33,852 nt of DNA from DATAXP01 sp036272935 (GTDB lineage Bacteria > Planctomycetota > Planctomycetia > Pirellulales > PNKZ01), in the NCBI GenBank assembly GCA_036272935.1, contig DATAXP010000097.1, positions 1 through 33,852 on the forward strand. Reading direction: 5' to 3'. Each line of letters opens with the position of its first letter. Position 1 is the first letter of the stretch. Shown piece after piece: positions 23,145 to 31,901 of the stretch. Both the position numbers and the translations under genes were made by a program. A model generated the notes under the pieces. The model was not told where the DNA came from and searched no databases. It was given only the letters and a program-made list of their open reading frames with translations.

Positions 23145-23361
23145 CGCCACAGGTCAGACGGGCAGGAGACCTGCGGTCGGCCGCACCGGCATGGTCGGGA
23201 GACCATGCCAGAACATGGACCAGAACATGGGTCGGTTTTCTGTTGTGGCCGGTCTCCTGACCGCTTCTGTTGTGGCCGGTCTCCTGACCGCGCCACGGGT
23301 CAGACGGGCGGGAGACCTGCGGTCGGCCGCCCTGGCATGGTCGGGAGACCATGCCAGAACA
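23145..23361. repeat. Composite repeat block with GGTC-GGAGACC core
   Basis: Two direct copies of about 71 bases, 146 bases apart (about 23145-23215 and 23291-23361), each contain cgccacRggtcagacgggc, ggagacctgcggtcggccg and tggcatggtcgggagaccatgcca. Between them are two tandem copies of tgttgtggccggtctcctga (23241 and 23268, period 27). These are the same building blocks as at 21541-21952. The block is not a CRISPR array: the period is irregular and there are no uniform spacers. Confidence 0.75.
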
Positions 23362-23442
23362 TTGAACATTGCATTTCGCGCTGGCAAGTAGGCCAGCAAT
23401 TCCGGTACGCTTGCCGGCCTCGAAAAACAGGTGGAAACACGG

Positions 23443-23919
23443 ATGGCCCCACTGGGCAGGCCGCGCAAGTTCGACGAGGAAAAACGGCGGCAGTACTGCG
23501 CGTTGGTCACGGTCGGGTGCAGTCGGCGAAAGGCAGCGAGGTTCGTGGGAGTGACCCCGGCGGCGGTGCGCCAGGCCGCCCGGCGCGACGCGGATTTCGG
23601 CGAGTTGCTGCGGCGCGCCGAGATGAACCGCGAGGTGCTTCACCTCCAGAACATCCGTGACGCCGGCGCGCGCACTTGGCGCGCCAGCGCCTGGATGCTC
23701 GAACGGATCAACCCCGACGACTTCCGCCTGCGCGAGCCCCGCTCGTTCAGCGTCGACGACGTGAAGACGTTTCTCGAAGGCATCGGCGAAATCATCGCCA
23801 CCGCCATCCCCAGCGAAGACGTGCGGCAAGACGTGCTCGGCCGGCTCCGGGCGGTTCTCCGCGGCCCCAGCGCGCCGCCGACGGACGAAGCGGACCCAAG
23901 CCCGGATGCGGCACCGTAA
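23443..23919 (+). CDS. Small helix-turn-helix protein, terminase-small-subunit-like
   Basis: A protein of 158 residues. The N-terminal half (MAPLGRPRKFDEEKRRQYC, then CSRRKAARFVGVTPAAVRQAARRD) is a likely helix-turn-helix of the type found in phage terminase small subunits and small planctomycete DNA-binding proteins. The middle (EMNREVLHLQNIRDAGARTWRASAWMLERINPDDF) looks helical, and DPSPDAAP ends a disordered tail. ATG 23443 is preferred because AGGTGG lies 8 bases upstream; an in-frame GTG at 23431 would add four residues. No large terminase, portal or other phage gene is nearby. It lies between the tonB repeats and the alternating GTACC motifs, which may be its binding sites (inference). 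Confidence 0.7.
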   Translation: MAPLGRPRKFDEEKRRQYCALVTVGCSRRKAARFVGVTPAAVRQAARRDADFGELLRRAEMNREVLHLQNIRDAGARTWRASAWMLERINPDDFRLREPRSFSVDDVKTFLEGIGEIIATAIPSEDVRQDVLGRLRAVLRGPSAPPTDEADPSPDAAP

Positions 23920-24042
23920 ACCGCCTTCCGCGAGGGGCGCCAGACCGTGAAGAAATCTGTTCACGGATTCGCGCGAATGCTACGGATGGAGAGCGGATCA
24001 TCGAACGCTGATCTTCGTTCCCATCCGCGCCGCAAATGATGC

Positions 24043-24195
24043 GAGTTTGTACCAATTTATCGGCATCGGGTACTAAGTCGGCGCGCGTCCGAAGCGGGGG
24101 GAGTTTGTACCCGTTACCCCGGGGTCCATGGTGGGGTACAAAGTCGGCGGCCGACGCGGGGCTTGACCCGCCGCGCCGACCGGGAATTAGTACCC
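24043..24195. repeat. Five alternating copies of a GAnTTwGTACCm motif
   Basis: Twelve-base words occur at 24043-24054 (GAGTTTGTACCA, plus), 24068-24079 (GACTTAGTACCC, minus), 24101-24112 (GAGTTTGTACCC, plus), 24134-24145 (GACTTTGTACCC, minus) and 24184-24195 (GAATTAGTACCC, plus). Orientation alternates strictly, so copies 1-2 and 3-4 each form a hairpin, the second with ccccgggg in its loop. Two of the inverted copies are followed by the same ggcg. There is no gene in 23920-24260. It could be an operator array, REP-like repeats or a recombination site; none is proven. Confidence 0.65.
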
Positions 24196-24260
24196 GCCAG
24201 CTCGGGCAAATTGCCGCAAGCCGGCAGCCTGCGCTGCTGCTGGCGCGTTCGAGGATCCAA

Positions 24261-26393
24261 TCACCAATTGAATCCCAAGCCCGCATACGCCGAGACGGGC
24301 GCGGTGCCGAAGCCGTAGGCTTCTTCGTACACGGTGTTCGTCAGGTTGTCGATGCGGCCGAACACCTGCACGCGCGGCGTGATGTCGTACGAGCCGGCCA
24401 CGTTCACGATGATGTACGACGGAAGCATGACGGTCGTCTGGCTGTAGAACGGCGGCGGGAAATATACGTCGTCGCGCGTGCCGACGTAGATGACCGACAT
24501 GTTCAGGTTACCCCGCTTGTTCAGCACCTTGCGATTGATGCCGAGGCTCGCTCGATCACCCGGGCGGCGCAGCAACGGCAGGCCCGTCGTCTCGTCGACG
24601 GTTTGCAGCTTGGTGTACATGGCTGTGAAGCTGGTCACGTCGTTGATGTTGACCAGCCCGGTCACTTCGAGACCGGAGGAATGCGCCCGCGCGACGTTCG
24701 CGTAGTAGCCGAAGAACGGCGGCGTGGCGGCCGAGACGAACTGAATCAGGTTCGTGAAACTGTTGCTGAAATAGGTGACGCTGGCGACCACTTTGCCGTC
24801 GAAGAACGGCTGGTCGATGCCGTAGTCGTAGCCAACGCTCTGCTCGGGAGCCAAGCTGCCGACATTCAGCCCCGAGTTGATGTCGAACGTGGTGTTCGTG
24901 AACGTCTGAAACACAGTGGGTGCTTTGAAGCCGCTGCCGAAGCTGCCGCGGATGCCGGTATTCGTTACCGGAACGCGATAGAGGGTGTTGGCACGGTAGG
25001 TCGTTGCGACGCCGGAGTTGCTGTAATTGTCTTGCCGCACGCCGAAGGTGGTGACCCAACGATCGGCAATCGTCACCTGGTCCTGCACGTATACGGCCGG
25101 GTCGGTGATCATTTGCAGCGGCAGCGCAGTGGGCGGACCGAAGTCGGGAGCGTTGTCGAAGTAGGTGCCTTGCTCCACGTAGTACATGGCGCCGAACGTC
25201 AACTTATTGGTCTCGTGTACGTTGATCAGGTGCCGCCAATCGACCATGTTGGTCTGGCTGTTCTGATGCGAGAGGTCATTGATCGAGTTGGGGGCCACAG
25301 GTGTGACGACGTCGAAGAACTCGCGCGTCTGGTTGGTGAAGTTGTAGCTGAGCCGCTGCTCCCATACGTCGTCGATGGTGACGTAGCGCATCTGCCCGCG
25401 CATAAACAATTGGTCGGTGCGACTGCGGGCGTTGGGGTCATCCTCGAACGGTCCGCCGCCGTCATCGGTCTGAATGTCGCTGCGCATGTAGCGAATGAAA
25501 AAATCAACGTCGAAGTTCTTGGCCGGCGTCCAGCCGTAGCGACCCGAGATGTTCGCGTTGCGGTAGCCATCGGGCTCGACGTTCCCCGGCATGTGGCTGT
25601 CGGCGGCCGAGAAGCCAGTGTTCTGCCAATACGAGCCGGCGACCGAGTAGTTGATCAAGTCGGTGCCGCCACTGACCGAGCCGCCTTCGCGGCTGGTGCC
25701 GAACGACCCGCCTTGGAAGCTCGCGCTGCTACGCGTCTTGCCGGCGCCTTTCTTAGTGACGATGTTGATCACGCCGCCGATGGCGTCGGACCCGTAGAGC
25801 AAGCTTTGCGGTCCGCGGATGATTTCGATCCGCTCGATGTTGTCGACCTGGAGGGTGGAAAAGTCGAACAAGCGGCCGGTGGTGATCGGGTCGTTCATCC
25901 AGATGCCATCGAGAATCACTTTGGTCTGCTCGGCACTGGCGCCGCGGATGAACACGCTGGTGACTTGTCCCGGGCCACCGGCCTGCACCACGTCGACCCC
26001 CGGCAGGCCGCGCAGCATTTCGGTGACGGTGAACTGCCGGCGCTGCTGGATTTGCTCGGCGGTGATGACCGTGACCGAGCTGCCGGTGTTGCCAAGCTCG
26101 GTGGGCGTGAGGTTCGCCGAGTTGACCTGCGTACTGGCGGGCGTGATGCCGCCGGGGGCGCCGACGCCGGCTGGGGCGCCAATGACCGTCGTTTCAGGGA
26201 CGGTATCGAGCCGAGGAAGCGAAGATGGCGGTGACGGTTCTGGCTGAATGTCGCCGTCGGCCGGCTGAATCGCCGCGCCGGCGTTTTCCGGTGCGATCTG
26301 CGCGACGGTGGTCGCAGCCGTGCCGAGCCAGGCCAACAGGCCGGCCAGGATGGTTGCCGCCGCGCGCAGTCGTAGCTTGTTGGCCATTCGCAC
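24261..26393 (-). CDS. TonB-dependent outer-membrane receptor, BtuB-like
   Basis: An outer-membrane beta-barrel receptor of about 710 residues. A signal peptide (LRAAATILAGLLAWLGTAATTVAQ) is followed by a Pro/Ala-rich spacer and a TonB-box-like PETTVIGAP. The plug domain contains SVTVITAEQIQQRRQFTVTEMLRGLPGVDV, VFIRGASAEQTKVILDG, IERIEIIRGPQSLLYGSDAIGGVINIVTK. The long barrel ends in the assembly signal YAGLGFNW. The cobalamin riboswitch directly upstream indicates that vitamin B12 (or a related corrinoid) is the cargo, hence BtuB-like. GTG 26393 is favoured because AAAGGAG (about 26402-26408) lies 8-9 bases upstream; ATG 26387 or GTG 26417 are alternatives. Confidence 0.92.
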   Translation of the reverse strand: MRMANKLRLRAAATILAGLLAWLGTAATTVAQIAPENAGAAIQPADGDIQPEPSPPSSLPRLDTVPETTVIGAPAGVGAPGGITPASTQVNSANLTPTELGNTGSSVTVITAEQIQQRRQFTVTEMLRGLPGVDVVQAGGPGQVTSVFIRGASAEQTKVILDGIWMNDPITTGRLFDFSTLQVDNIERIEIIRGPQSLLYGSDAIGGVINIVTKKGAGKTRSSASFQGGSFGTSREGGSVSGGTDLINYSVAGSYWQNTGFSAADSHMPGNVEPDGYRNANISGRYGWTPAKNFDVDFFIRYMRSDIQTDDGGGPFEDDPNARSRTDQLFMRGQMRYVTIDDVWEQRLSYNFTNQTREFFDVVTPVAPNSINDLSHQNSQTNMVDWRHLINVHETNKLTFGAMYYVEQGTYFDNAPDFGPPTALPLQMITDPAVYVQDQVTIADRWVTTFGVRQDNYSNSGVATTYRANTLYRVPVTNTGIRGSFGSGFKAPTVFQTFTNTTFDINSGLNVGSLAPEQSVGYDYGIDQPFFDGKVVASVTYFSNSFTNLIQFVSAATPPFFGYYANVARAHSSGLEVTGLVNINDVTSFTAMYTKLQTVDETTGLPLLRRPGDRASLGINRKVLNKRGNLNMSVIYVGTRDDVYFPPPFYSQTTVMLPSYIIVNVAGSYDITPRVQVFGRIDNLTNTVYEEAYGFGTAPVSAYAGLGFNW

Positions 26394-26445
26394 GGCCAAA
26401 GCTCCTTTCTTTCCCACGAGAAAAGCAGCTTGCGTATCGTCGTTC

Positions 26446-26595
26446 GGTGCCGGACCAGTTATCCTGGCTCGGGGTCAACCTTCAGCCAGCCTTCCCAGCT
26501 CGCCGCGGCGAGCCAGTGGCACACTTGGCTGTCGTCACCCTTACAGTCGCGGGGCGGCGGGAGCTTTGCACTCCGCTTCCCTGAAATCCGGCACC
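26446..26595 (-). ncRNA. Cobalamin riboswitch upstream of the BtuB-like gene
   Basis: Read on the minus strand from 26595, GGTGCCGGATTTCAGGGAA leads into GCGGAGTGCAAAGCTCCCGC, then CGCCCCGCGACTGTAAGG, the canonical AGGGAA, GTGnAAnnC, GCCCCGC and CTGTAA core. Downstream are GCCACTGG, GGGAAGGC and the end GAGCCAGGATAACTGGTCC. The outer P1 stem is visible: GGTGCCGGA (26595-26587) pairs with TCCGGCACC (26454-26446). It ends about 50 bases before the start codon, a typical distance for control of translation. The match to the family is stronger than for the plus-strand copy before tonB. Confidence 0.93.
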
Positions 26596-26953
26596 GTCGG
26601 TAAAGGCGCTGTGTGGCATCGCCTTCGCAGGTAATGCATCGAACGCCTTTGCATTGCTTTCGGCATGACTGGACTCGGGCCGTAAGCGAGCGTCGCAGCA
26701 AGGCGAACGGTTTTGCCATGCACCGTTCAGTGGTGCAGGTCGTGGCGATTTTGTCGTGCGACGAGGGCAAGCCGTTGGCTGCGTGACCAACGAAGTGCTT
26801 GGATGCATCGGCCGGTGCGGTTAACATCTTTCTTCCGGGGGCCGAGGCGAGTTTGCGGGGCTTGACGCAACTTGATGGGTTCGCAAACAATTCGGCCGCG
26901 CCGATAGGATTACCCCCCGGTGCCGGCGAGCAGGAGATCGCAACGTTTCGGGA
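26596..26953. other. Divergent intergenic region
   Basis: This gap separates the B12 receptor leader (minus) from the MMPL gene (plus) and must hold both promoters. No gene is credible in it. TTGACG (26862-26867) and TTGATG (26872-26877) are possible -35 boxes for the MMPL gene, but no -10 at the right distance is clear. AGGAG (26932-26936) is 17 bases before the MMPL ATG, too far to be a normal ribosome-binding site. Confidence 0.4.
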
Positions 26954-29410
26954 ATGTTTAACCGTTTAGGAAGATTTTTGGCGCAGTATTGGATCGTCGT
27001 TATCCTGGCCTGGGCTGGGTTGACGGTCGCCTTGCGCTGTGTCGCGCCACATTGGGACAACGTTACCAACGACGGTGATCTGGCGTATCTGCCGGACCGG
27101 ATGACCAGCGTCCGCGGCGAGCGGCTGCTGGCCCAGGCGTTCCCGGAAGACACCTCGAAAAGCCAGGTGGTGGTTGTCGCTGCCCGCGACGACAAGCCGC
27201 TCACGGGCGAGGACATGCAGGTCCTCGAGGAAATTGCCGAGCGCTTCAGTCACGACGCGCCGGCCGACCTGCCGATCGTCGGCGTCTGGACGCCGTCGAG
27301 CGAAGTGATCGGCAAGAAACTCATCAGCCCCGATCGCCAAGCCGCGTTGGCCGTGGCGCGGCTCACGACCGAGTTCATGAGCACCTACAACATCCCCGTG
27401 CTGCAGCGCATGGAACGGGTGCTTGATGAGGTTCGCCGGAACAAAGAGTTGCCCAAGGGACTGCAACTCGGCATCACCGGCAGCGCGGCCGTCGGGGCCG
27501 ACATGATCGACTCGGCCGAGGAGAGCATCAAGAACACCGAGGTGATCACGGTGCTGTTGGTGGTGGCGATCCTCGTGCTCGTGTACCGCGCGCCGGTGGT
27601 GGTGCTGATTCCGTTGATCACGTTGTGCGTCGGCGTGAGCGTGGCGTGCGACGTCGTCGCATTGCTGACGCAAGTCAACCAACTCAAGGGCTTCGAGTGG
27701 TTCGATTTCAAAGTCTTCAAGACTTCGAAGATTTTCATCGTCACCATCTTGTTCGGTGCGGGCACCGATTTCTGCCTGTTCTTGATCGCCCGCTATCGCG
27801 AAGAGCTCGCCAAGGGACTGATCCGCCGCGATGCCCTGTCGGCTGCCGTGACGAACGTCGGCGACGCGATTGTCGCCAGCGCGATGACCACCATCTGCGG
27901 CCTGTCGATGATGTTCTTCGCCGACTTCGGCAAGTACCGCAACAGTGGGCCGGCGATCGCGTTGTGCCTGTTCGTGGCACTGACTGCCTGCATGTCGCTG
28001 GCGCCGGCGCTGCTGCGGGCGTTCGGGCGCGTCGTGTTCTGGCCGGTACCGGTGCTCCCGCGTGCCACACCCAACGGGCCCGACACCGTCATGCACGAAG
28101 GCGAAGACCTCTACGATGTCGAGGAACGCGCGACCACCTCGGGTCGCCTCTGGAGCAAAATCAGCTATGCCGTGGTGGCCTGGCCGGGCGTGATCCTCGT
28201 GGGCAGCGTGATGTTGCTGTTCCCCTTGGCTTACGAGGGATGGCACTGCCGCGTGAGCTACAACCTGCTGGCCGAGCTCGAGCCAAGCCGCCCCAGTGTC
28301 CGCGGCACCGACTTGCTCACCCGGCACTTCCATCCCGGCGAGACGGGGCCGATCATCATCTTGGCCCACAAGCCCGGTGCCCATTTCGATACCAAGGAAG
28401 GTGACCAGGAAATCGCACGGCTCACCAAGACGCTGTACGAGGTGAAGGGGGTCGAAACGGTCCGCAGCATCGCCGAGCCGCTGGGCGACGTGCCGGGGTT
28501 GGCTAACCCGTTCAGCCCGGCAGGCCGATTGAAGCTCGCCGCCCGACGCCACCGCCAAACCCGCTCGACGTACCTGACGCAAGTCCCCGTCCTTGCCGGC
28601 GATGTGACCCGCTTCGACGTAATTCTCGACGTCGATCCGTTCACCAATGCCGCCATGCACGTGCTCGATGAGATCGATGCCCTGCTGACGAAGTTGAGGG
28701 ACGACAAGGAGTCCCCTTGGTACGGCGTCGAGTTCGACTTTCTCGGCACCACCGCCGCGACGCGCGACCTGAAGGCCGTCACTCAAAGCGACCACACGCT
28801 GATCGAGCAACTCGTGGTGTTCGCCGTGCTGATCATCTTGATGCTGCTACTACGGCGACCGGCGATTTGCCTGTATCTGATCGCCTCGGTGTTGTTCAGC
28901 TACCTGGTGACGCTCGGCGCCACCGAGTTGGCCTTCACCTGGTACTACCCGTCGTTTCCGGGGCTCGATTGGAAGGTTCCGCTGTTTCTGTTCGTAATCC
29001 TGGTGGCCGTGGGCGAGGACTACAACATTTACCTTGTCACCCGGGTGCTCGAAGAGCAAAAGCACCATAGTTTGCTCGAGGGGCTGCGCCGGGCTGTCGC
29101 CCACACCGGCGGCATCATTACCAGTTGCGGCGTGATCATGGCCGGCACGTTCATCTCGATGATGTCCGGCACGCTGCGTGGGATCATCGAGCTCGGGTTC
29201 TCGCTGACCCTGGGGGTGATCCTCGACACGATCATCGTGCGCCCCATCCTGGTTCCGGCATTCCTGGCGATTCTGTACCGAGCGCAGGAGCGCTGGACCG
29301 TCGGCAAGCCTTCGTCGGCCGACCAGCGCGATCCGGCCGTCGCTGCATTGAACGGGTCAGCGGCAGTCGCGGCGATGCCGCACGCGTCGGCGGCGTCAAA
29401 GGGTCCATAA
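26954..29410 (+). CDS. MMPL/RND-family transporter
   Basis: A membrane protein of 818 residues with the RND-like duplicated layout: a first helix (YWIVVILAWAGLTVALR), a periplasmic domain, helices 2-6, a cytoplasmic loop, then helix 7, a second periplasmic domain and helices 8-12. Proton-relay acidic residues sit in the two equivalent helices: Asp272 in GAGTDFCLFLIARYREEL and Asp689 in VGEDYNIYLVTRVLEE. In MmpL-type proteins these are Asp-Tyr pairs; here the first is Asp-Phe. Family members export lipids, hopanoids or other hydrophobic compounds. No substrate is indicated here. The C-terminal 45 residues are Ala-rich and disordered. The start at ATG 26954 has no close ribosome-binding site. 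Confidence 0.85.
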   Translation: MFNRLGRFLAQYWIVVILAWAGLTVALRCVAPHWDNVTNDGDLAYLPDRMTSVRGERLLAQAFPEDTSKSQVVVVAARDDKPLTGEDMQVLEEIAERFSHDAPADLPIVGVWTPSSEVIGKKLISPDRQAALAVARLTTEFMSTYNIPVLQRMERVLDEVRRNKELPKGLQLGITGSAAVGADMIDSAEESIKNTEVITVLLVVAILVLVYRAPVVVLIPLITLCVGVSVACDVVALLTQVNQLKGFEWFDFKVFKTSKIFIVTILFGAGTDFCLFLIARYREELAKGLIRRDALSAAVTNVGDAIVASAMTTICGLSMMFFADFGKYRNSGPAIALCLFVALTACMSLAPALLRAFGRVVFWPVPVLPRATPNGPDTVMHEGEDLYDVEERATTSGRLWSKISYAVVAWPGVILVGSVMLLFPLAYEGWHCRVSYNLLAELEPSRPSVRGTDLLTRHFHPGETGPIIILAHKPGAHFDTKEGDQEIARLTKTLYEVKGVETVRSIAEPLGDVPGLANPFSPAGRLKLAARRHRQTRSTYLTQVPVLAGDVTRFDVILDVDPFTNAAMHVLDEIDALLTKLRDDKESPWYGVEFDFLGTTAATRDLKAVTQSDHTLIEQLVVFAVLIILMLLLRRPAICLYLIASVLFSYLVTLGATELAFTWYYPSFPGLDWKVPLFLFVILVAVGEDYNIYLVTRVLEEQKHHSLLEGLRRAVAHTGGIITSCGVIMAGTFISMMSGTLRGIIELGFSLTLGVILDTIIVRPILVPAFLAILYRAQERWTVGKPSSADQRDPAVAALNGSAAVAAMPHASAASKGP

Positions 29411-29590
29411 TTGTCGCGCTGCGGCAACTGCGGCACTTATGCTTGCCCTCTGGGCACGTCCGACGTGCGATTGCTTAGCCACTAGGCAATCGTCGCGGGT
29501 CGCAATCGCACCCTGCGGCGCTACTTGTCTACGGCAACTCCCACTGCTAAAAGATGTTGCGGCTGTAAGTGAAGTCGTCGCGAAGATCGC
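29411..29590. other. Gap between MMPL gene and glnN promoter
   Basis: No gene is credible here. The stretch contains gcgattgcttagcc/ggcaatcgtcgc words giving a weak imperfect hairpin around 29467-29495, but no T tract. It may contain upstream activator (NtrC-type) sites for the sigma-54 promoter, but no clear GCACN-type palindrome was identified by eye. Confidence 0.3.
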
Positions 29591-29606
29591 TGGCATGCAC
29601 TTTGCA
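29591..29606 (+). promoter_or_regulatory. Sigma-54 (RpoN) promoter of glnN
   Basis: TGGCATGCACTTTGCA matches the sigma-54 consensus TGGCAC-N5-TTGCW in every position except the sixth (T for C). The GG and GC dinucleotides have the required 10-base spacing. It lies about 90 bases before the GTG start. Sigma-54 control of a glutamine synthetase fits nitrogen regulation, which would need an NtrC-like activator encoded elsewhere. Confidence 0.75.
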
Positions 29607-29696
29607 AAATGCGTGGGCCTTTTGATCCGGGGCCTTGTTGCGATGGGTGCGCACGAATCAGTTCCAGACGTCTCATTTTCTTAGGGAGAAGTGTCC

Positions 29697-31871
29697 GTGA
29701 GTAACGCACGTCAGGCGGCTATCTCGGCGGTTACGAATTACAAGTCGAACGGTACGCATTGGGACTACCTCAAGCCCTCCACCAGCGAGGCGTTCGGCTG
29801 CAATGTGTTCAACGAGCAGGCGATGAAGGATCGGCTTCCCAAGCCGATCTACAAAGCCTTAATGAAGACGATCAAGGAAGGGGACAAACTCGATCCGTCA
29901 GTCGCCGATTCAGTCGCCTTGGCCATGAAGGACTGGGCCATCGAAAAGGGGGCGACCCACTTCGCCCACGTGTTCTATCCGCTGACCGGCATCACGGCCG
30001 AGAAGCACGACAGCTTCATGAGCCCGACGGCCGACGGCCGCACCATCGCCGAGTTCGCCGGCAAAGAGCTGATTCAAGGCGAGCCCGACGCTTCGAGCTT
30101 CCCGTCGGGCGGCATTCGCTCCACGTTCGAGGCCCGTGGCTACACCGCCTGGGACCCCACCAGCCCGGCCTACCTGCTCGAGAATCCCAACGGCATGACG
30201 CTGTGCATCCCCACGGCGTTCATCTCATGGACCGGCGAGGCGCTCGATAAGAAGACCCCGCTCCTGCGCTCCATCCAGGCGCTCGACAAGCAGGCCAAGC
30301 GCGTGTTGAAGCTGTTTGGCGATACCTCGAGCGGCCATGTCGGCGCCAGCGCCGGCCCCGAGCAGGAATACTTCCTGATCGACCGCAATTTCTACTTCTC
30401 GCGTCCCGACCTGTTGGCAACCGGCCGCACCCTGTACGGCGCCAAGCCGCCGAAGGGACAGGAGTTCGAGGACCACTATTTCGGCGCGATCCCCGACCGC
30501 GTGCTGGCCTGCATGCTCGAAACCGAACGCGAACTGTTCAAGCTCGGCGTGCCGGTTAAGACCCGCCACAACGAAGTGGCCCCGTCGCAATACGAGATCG
30601 CCCCGCTGTATGAAAGCGCCAACGTTGGCACCGACCACAATCACATGGTCATGCTGATGCTGCAAAAGGTGGCGCATAAGTACGGCTTGGCGTGTCTGCT
30701 GCACGAGAAGCCGTTCGCCGGCATCAACGGCTCGGGCAAGCACGTGAACTGGTCGGTCGGCGGCCCGATGGGCAACCTGCTCGAGCCGGGCGAGACGCCG
30801 CACGAGAACGCCAAGTTCCTAGTCTTCTGCGCCGCGGTGATTCGGGCCGTCCACCTGCACTCCGATCTGCTGCGCGTGGCGGTCGCCAGTAGCGGCAACG
30901 ACCATCGGTTGGGGGCCAACGAAGCCCCGCCGGCGATCATCTCGGTATACCTCGGCGATCAGTTGGCCGATATTTTCGAGCAGCTCGAAAAGGGCGGTGC
31001 GAAGTCGTCAAAGACGACCAGCACCATGCACATCGGTGTCGACACCTTGCCGACCTTGCCCAAGGCCGCGGGCGACCGCAACCGTACCAGCCCGTTCGCC
31101 TTCACCGGCAACAAGTTCGAATTCCGCGCCGTCGGGTCGGCCTTCTCGATTGCCGGTCCGCTGGTCGTGCTCAACACGATCATGGCCGAGAGCTGCGACT
31201 ACATCGCCACCGAGCTTGAAAAAGCCACCGGCGGCGATTCGAGCAAGCTCATGCCGGCGGTCCAGAAGCTGTTGCAGTCGATTGCCTCGCAGCACAAGAA
31301 CATTATCTTCAACGGCGATAACTACACCGAAGCCTGGCACCAGGAGGCTGAAAAGCGTGGCCTGCCCAATTTGCGCAACACCCTCGACGCTCTGCCGGTC
31401 CTGCTCAAGCCCGAAACCAGCGCGCTGTTCCAAAAGTACGGCGTGCTGTCAGAACGCGAGGTCCACAGTCGCTACGAGATCTACGTCGAGCGGTACTGCA
31501 AGGACGTCAACACCGAGAGCCTCACGGCGCTGAGCATGGCCAAGACCATGATTCTACCGGCAGCCTACCGGTATCAGGGCGAGTTGGCTGCCACCGCGGC
31601 ATCGCTTAAGGCGGCGGGCAAGAATCCGCACATGGGGACGCTCGACATGGTGACCGACTTGGTCGCTAAGCTCGAAGACGCTACCGGCAAGCTCGAAGCG
31701 GCTATCGACCACCACGCCTCCGGCGATCTGATGGCCCACGCCAAGCACTTCCGCGATACCGTGATTCCGGCAATGTCAGCCGTCCGCGCGACCGCCGACA
31801 AGCTGGAAGGCATTGTAGCCGACGATCTCTGGCCGCTGCCGAACTACTGCGAGATGCTGTTTATCAAGTAG
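29697..31871 (+). CDS. glnN: Glutamine synthetase type III
   Basis: A protein of 724 residues that makes glutamine from glutamate, ammonia and ATP as a large dodecamer. Type III is recognised by its length (over 700 residues, against about 470 for type I). Further evidence is the N-terminal region with FGCNVFNEQAMKDRLPK and FSPHF-like THFAHVFYPLTG, and the motifs GPEQEYFLID, VAPSQYEIAP, HEKPFAGINGSGKHVNWSV and NRTSPFAFTGNKFEFRAVGS (ATP and metal sites). The C-terminal part is a long helical extension ending in LPNYCEMLF. GTG 29697 is the start: AGGGAGA ends 7 bases upstream, while the in-frame GTG at 29691 is too close. A sigma-54 promoter precedes it and an intrinsic terminator follows, so it is a single transcription unit. 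Confidence 0.95.
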   Translation: MSNARQAAISAVTNYKSNGTHWDYLKPSTSEAFGCNVFNEQAMKDRLPKPIYKALMKTIKEGDKLDPSVADSVALAMKDWAIEKGATHFAHVFYPLTGITAEKHDSFMSPTADGRTIAEFAGKELIQGEPDASSFPSGGIRSTFEARGYTAWDPTSPAYLLENPNGMTLCIPTAFISWTGEALDKKTPLLRSIQALDKQAKRVLKLFGDTSSGHVGASAGPEQEYFLIDRNFYFSRPDLLATGRTLYGAKPPKGQEFEDHYFGAIPDRVLACMLETERELFKLGVPVKTRHNEVAPSQYEIAPLYESANVGTDHNHMVMLMLQKVAHKYGLACLLHEKPFAGINGSGKHVNWSVGGPMGNLLEPGETPHENAKFLVFCAAVIRAVHLHSDLLRVAVASSGNDHRLGANEAPPAIISVYLGDQLADIFEQLEKGGAKSSKTTSTMHIGVDTLPTLPKAAGDRNRTSPFAFTGNKFEFRAVGSAFSIAGPLVVLNTIMAESCDYIATELEKATGGDSSKLMPAVQKLLQSIASQHKNIIFNGDNYTEAWHQEAEKRGLPNLRNTLDALPVLLKPETSALFQKYGVLSEREVHSRYEIYVERYCKDVNTESLTALSMAKTMILPAAYRYQGELAATAASLKAAGKNPHMGTLDMVTDLVAKLEDATGKLEAAIDHHASGDLMAHAKHFRDTVIPAMSAVRATADKLEGIVADDLWPLPNYCEMLFIK

Positions 31872-31901
31872 TTTGCCCGAGTCCGTTGTTCCTCCTCGGC
31901 A

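Noticed and set aside
23145..23361. CRISPR-like repeat array
   Set aside because: Repeats are unequal in length, partly palindromic in composite fashion, and not separated by uniform unique spacers. No cas genes are nearby.
24036..26234. Long open frame (732 codons) antisense to the BtuB-like receptor
   Set aside because: The product is a Val/Asp/Gly/Arg-rich shadow without motifs, and the minus strand carries a complete TonB-dependent receptor with its riboswitch.
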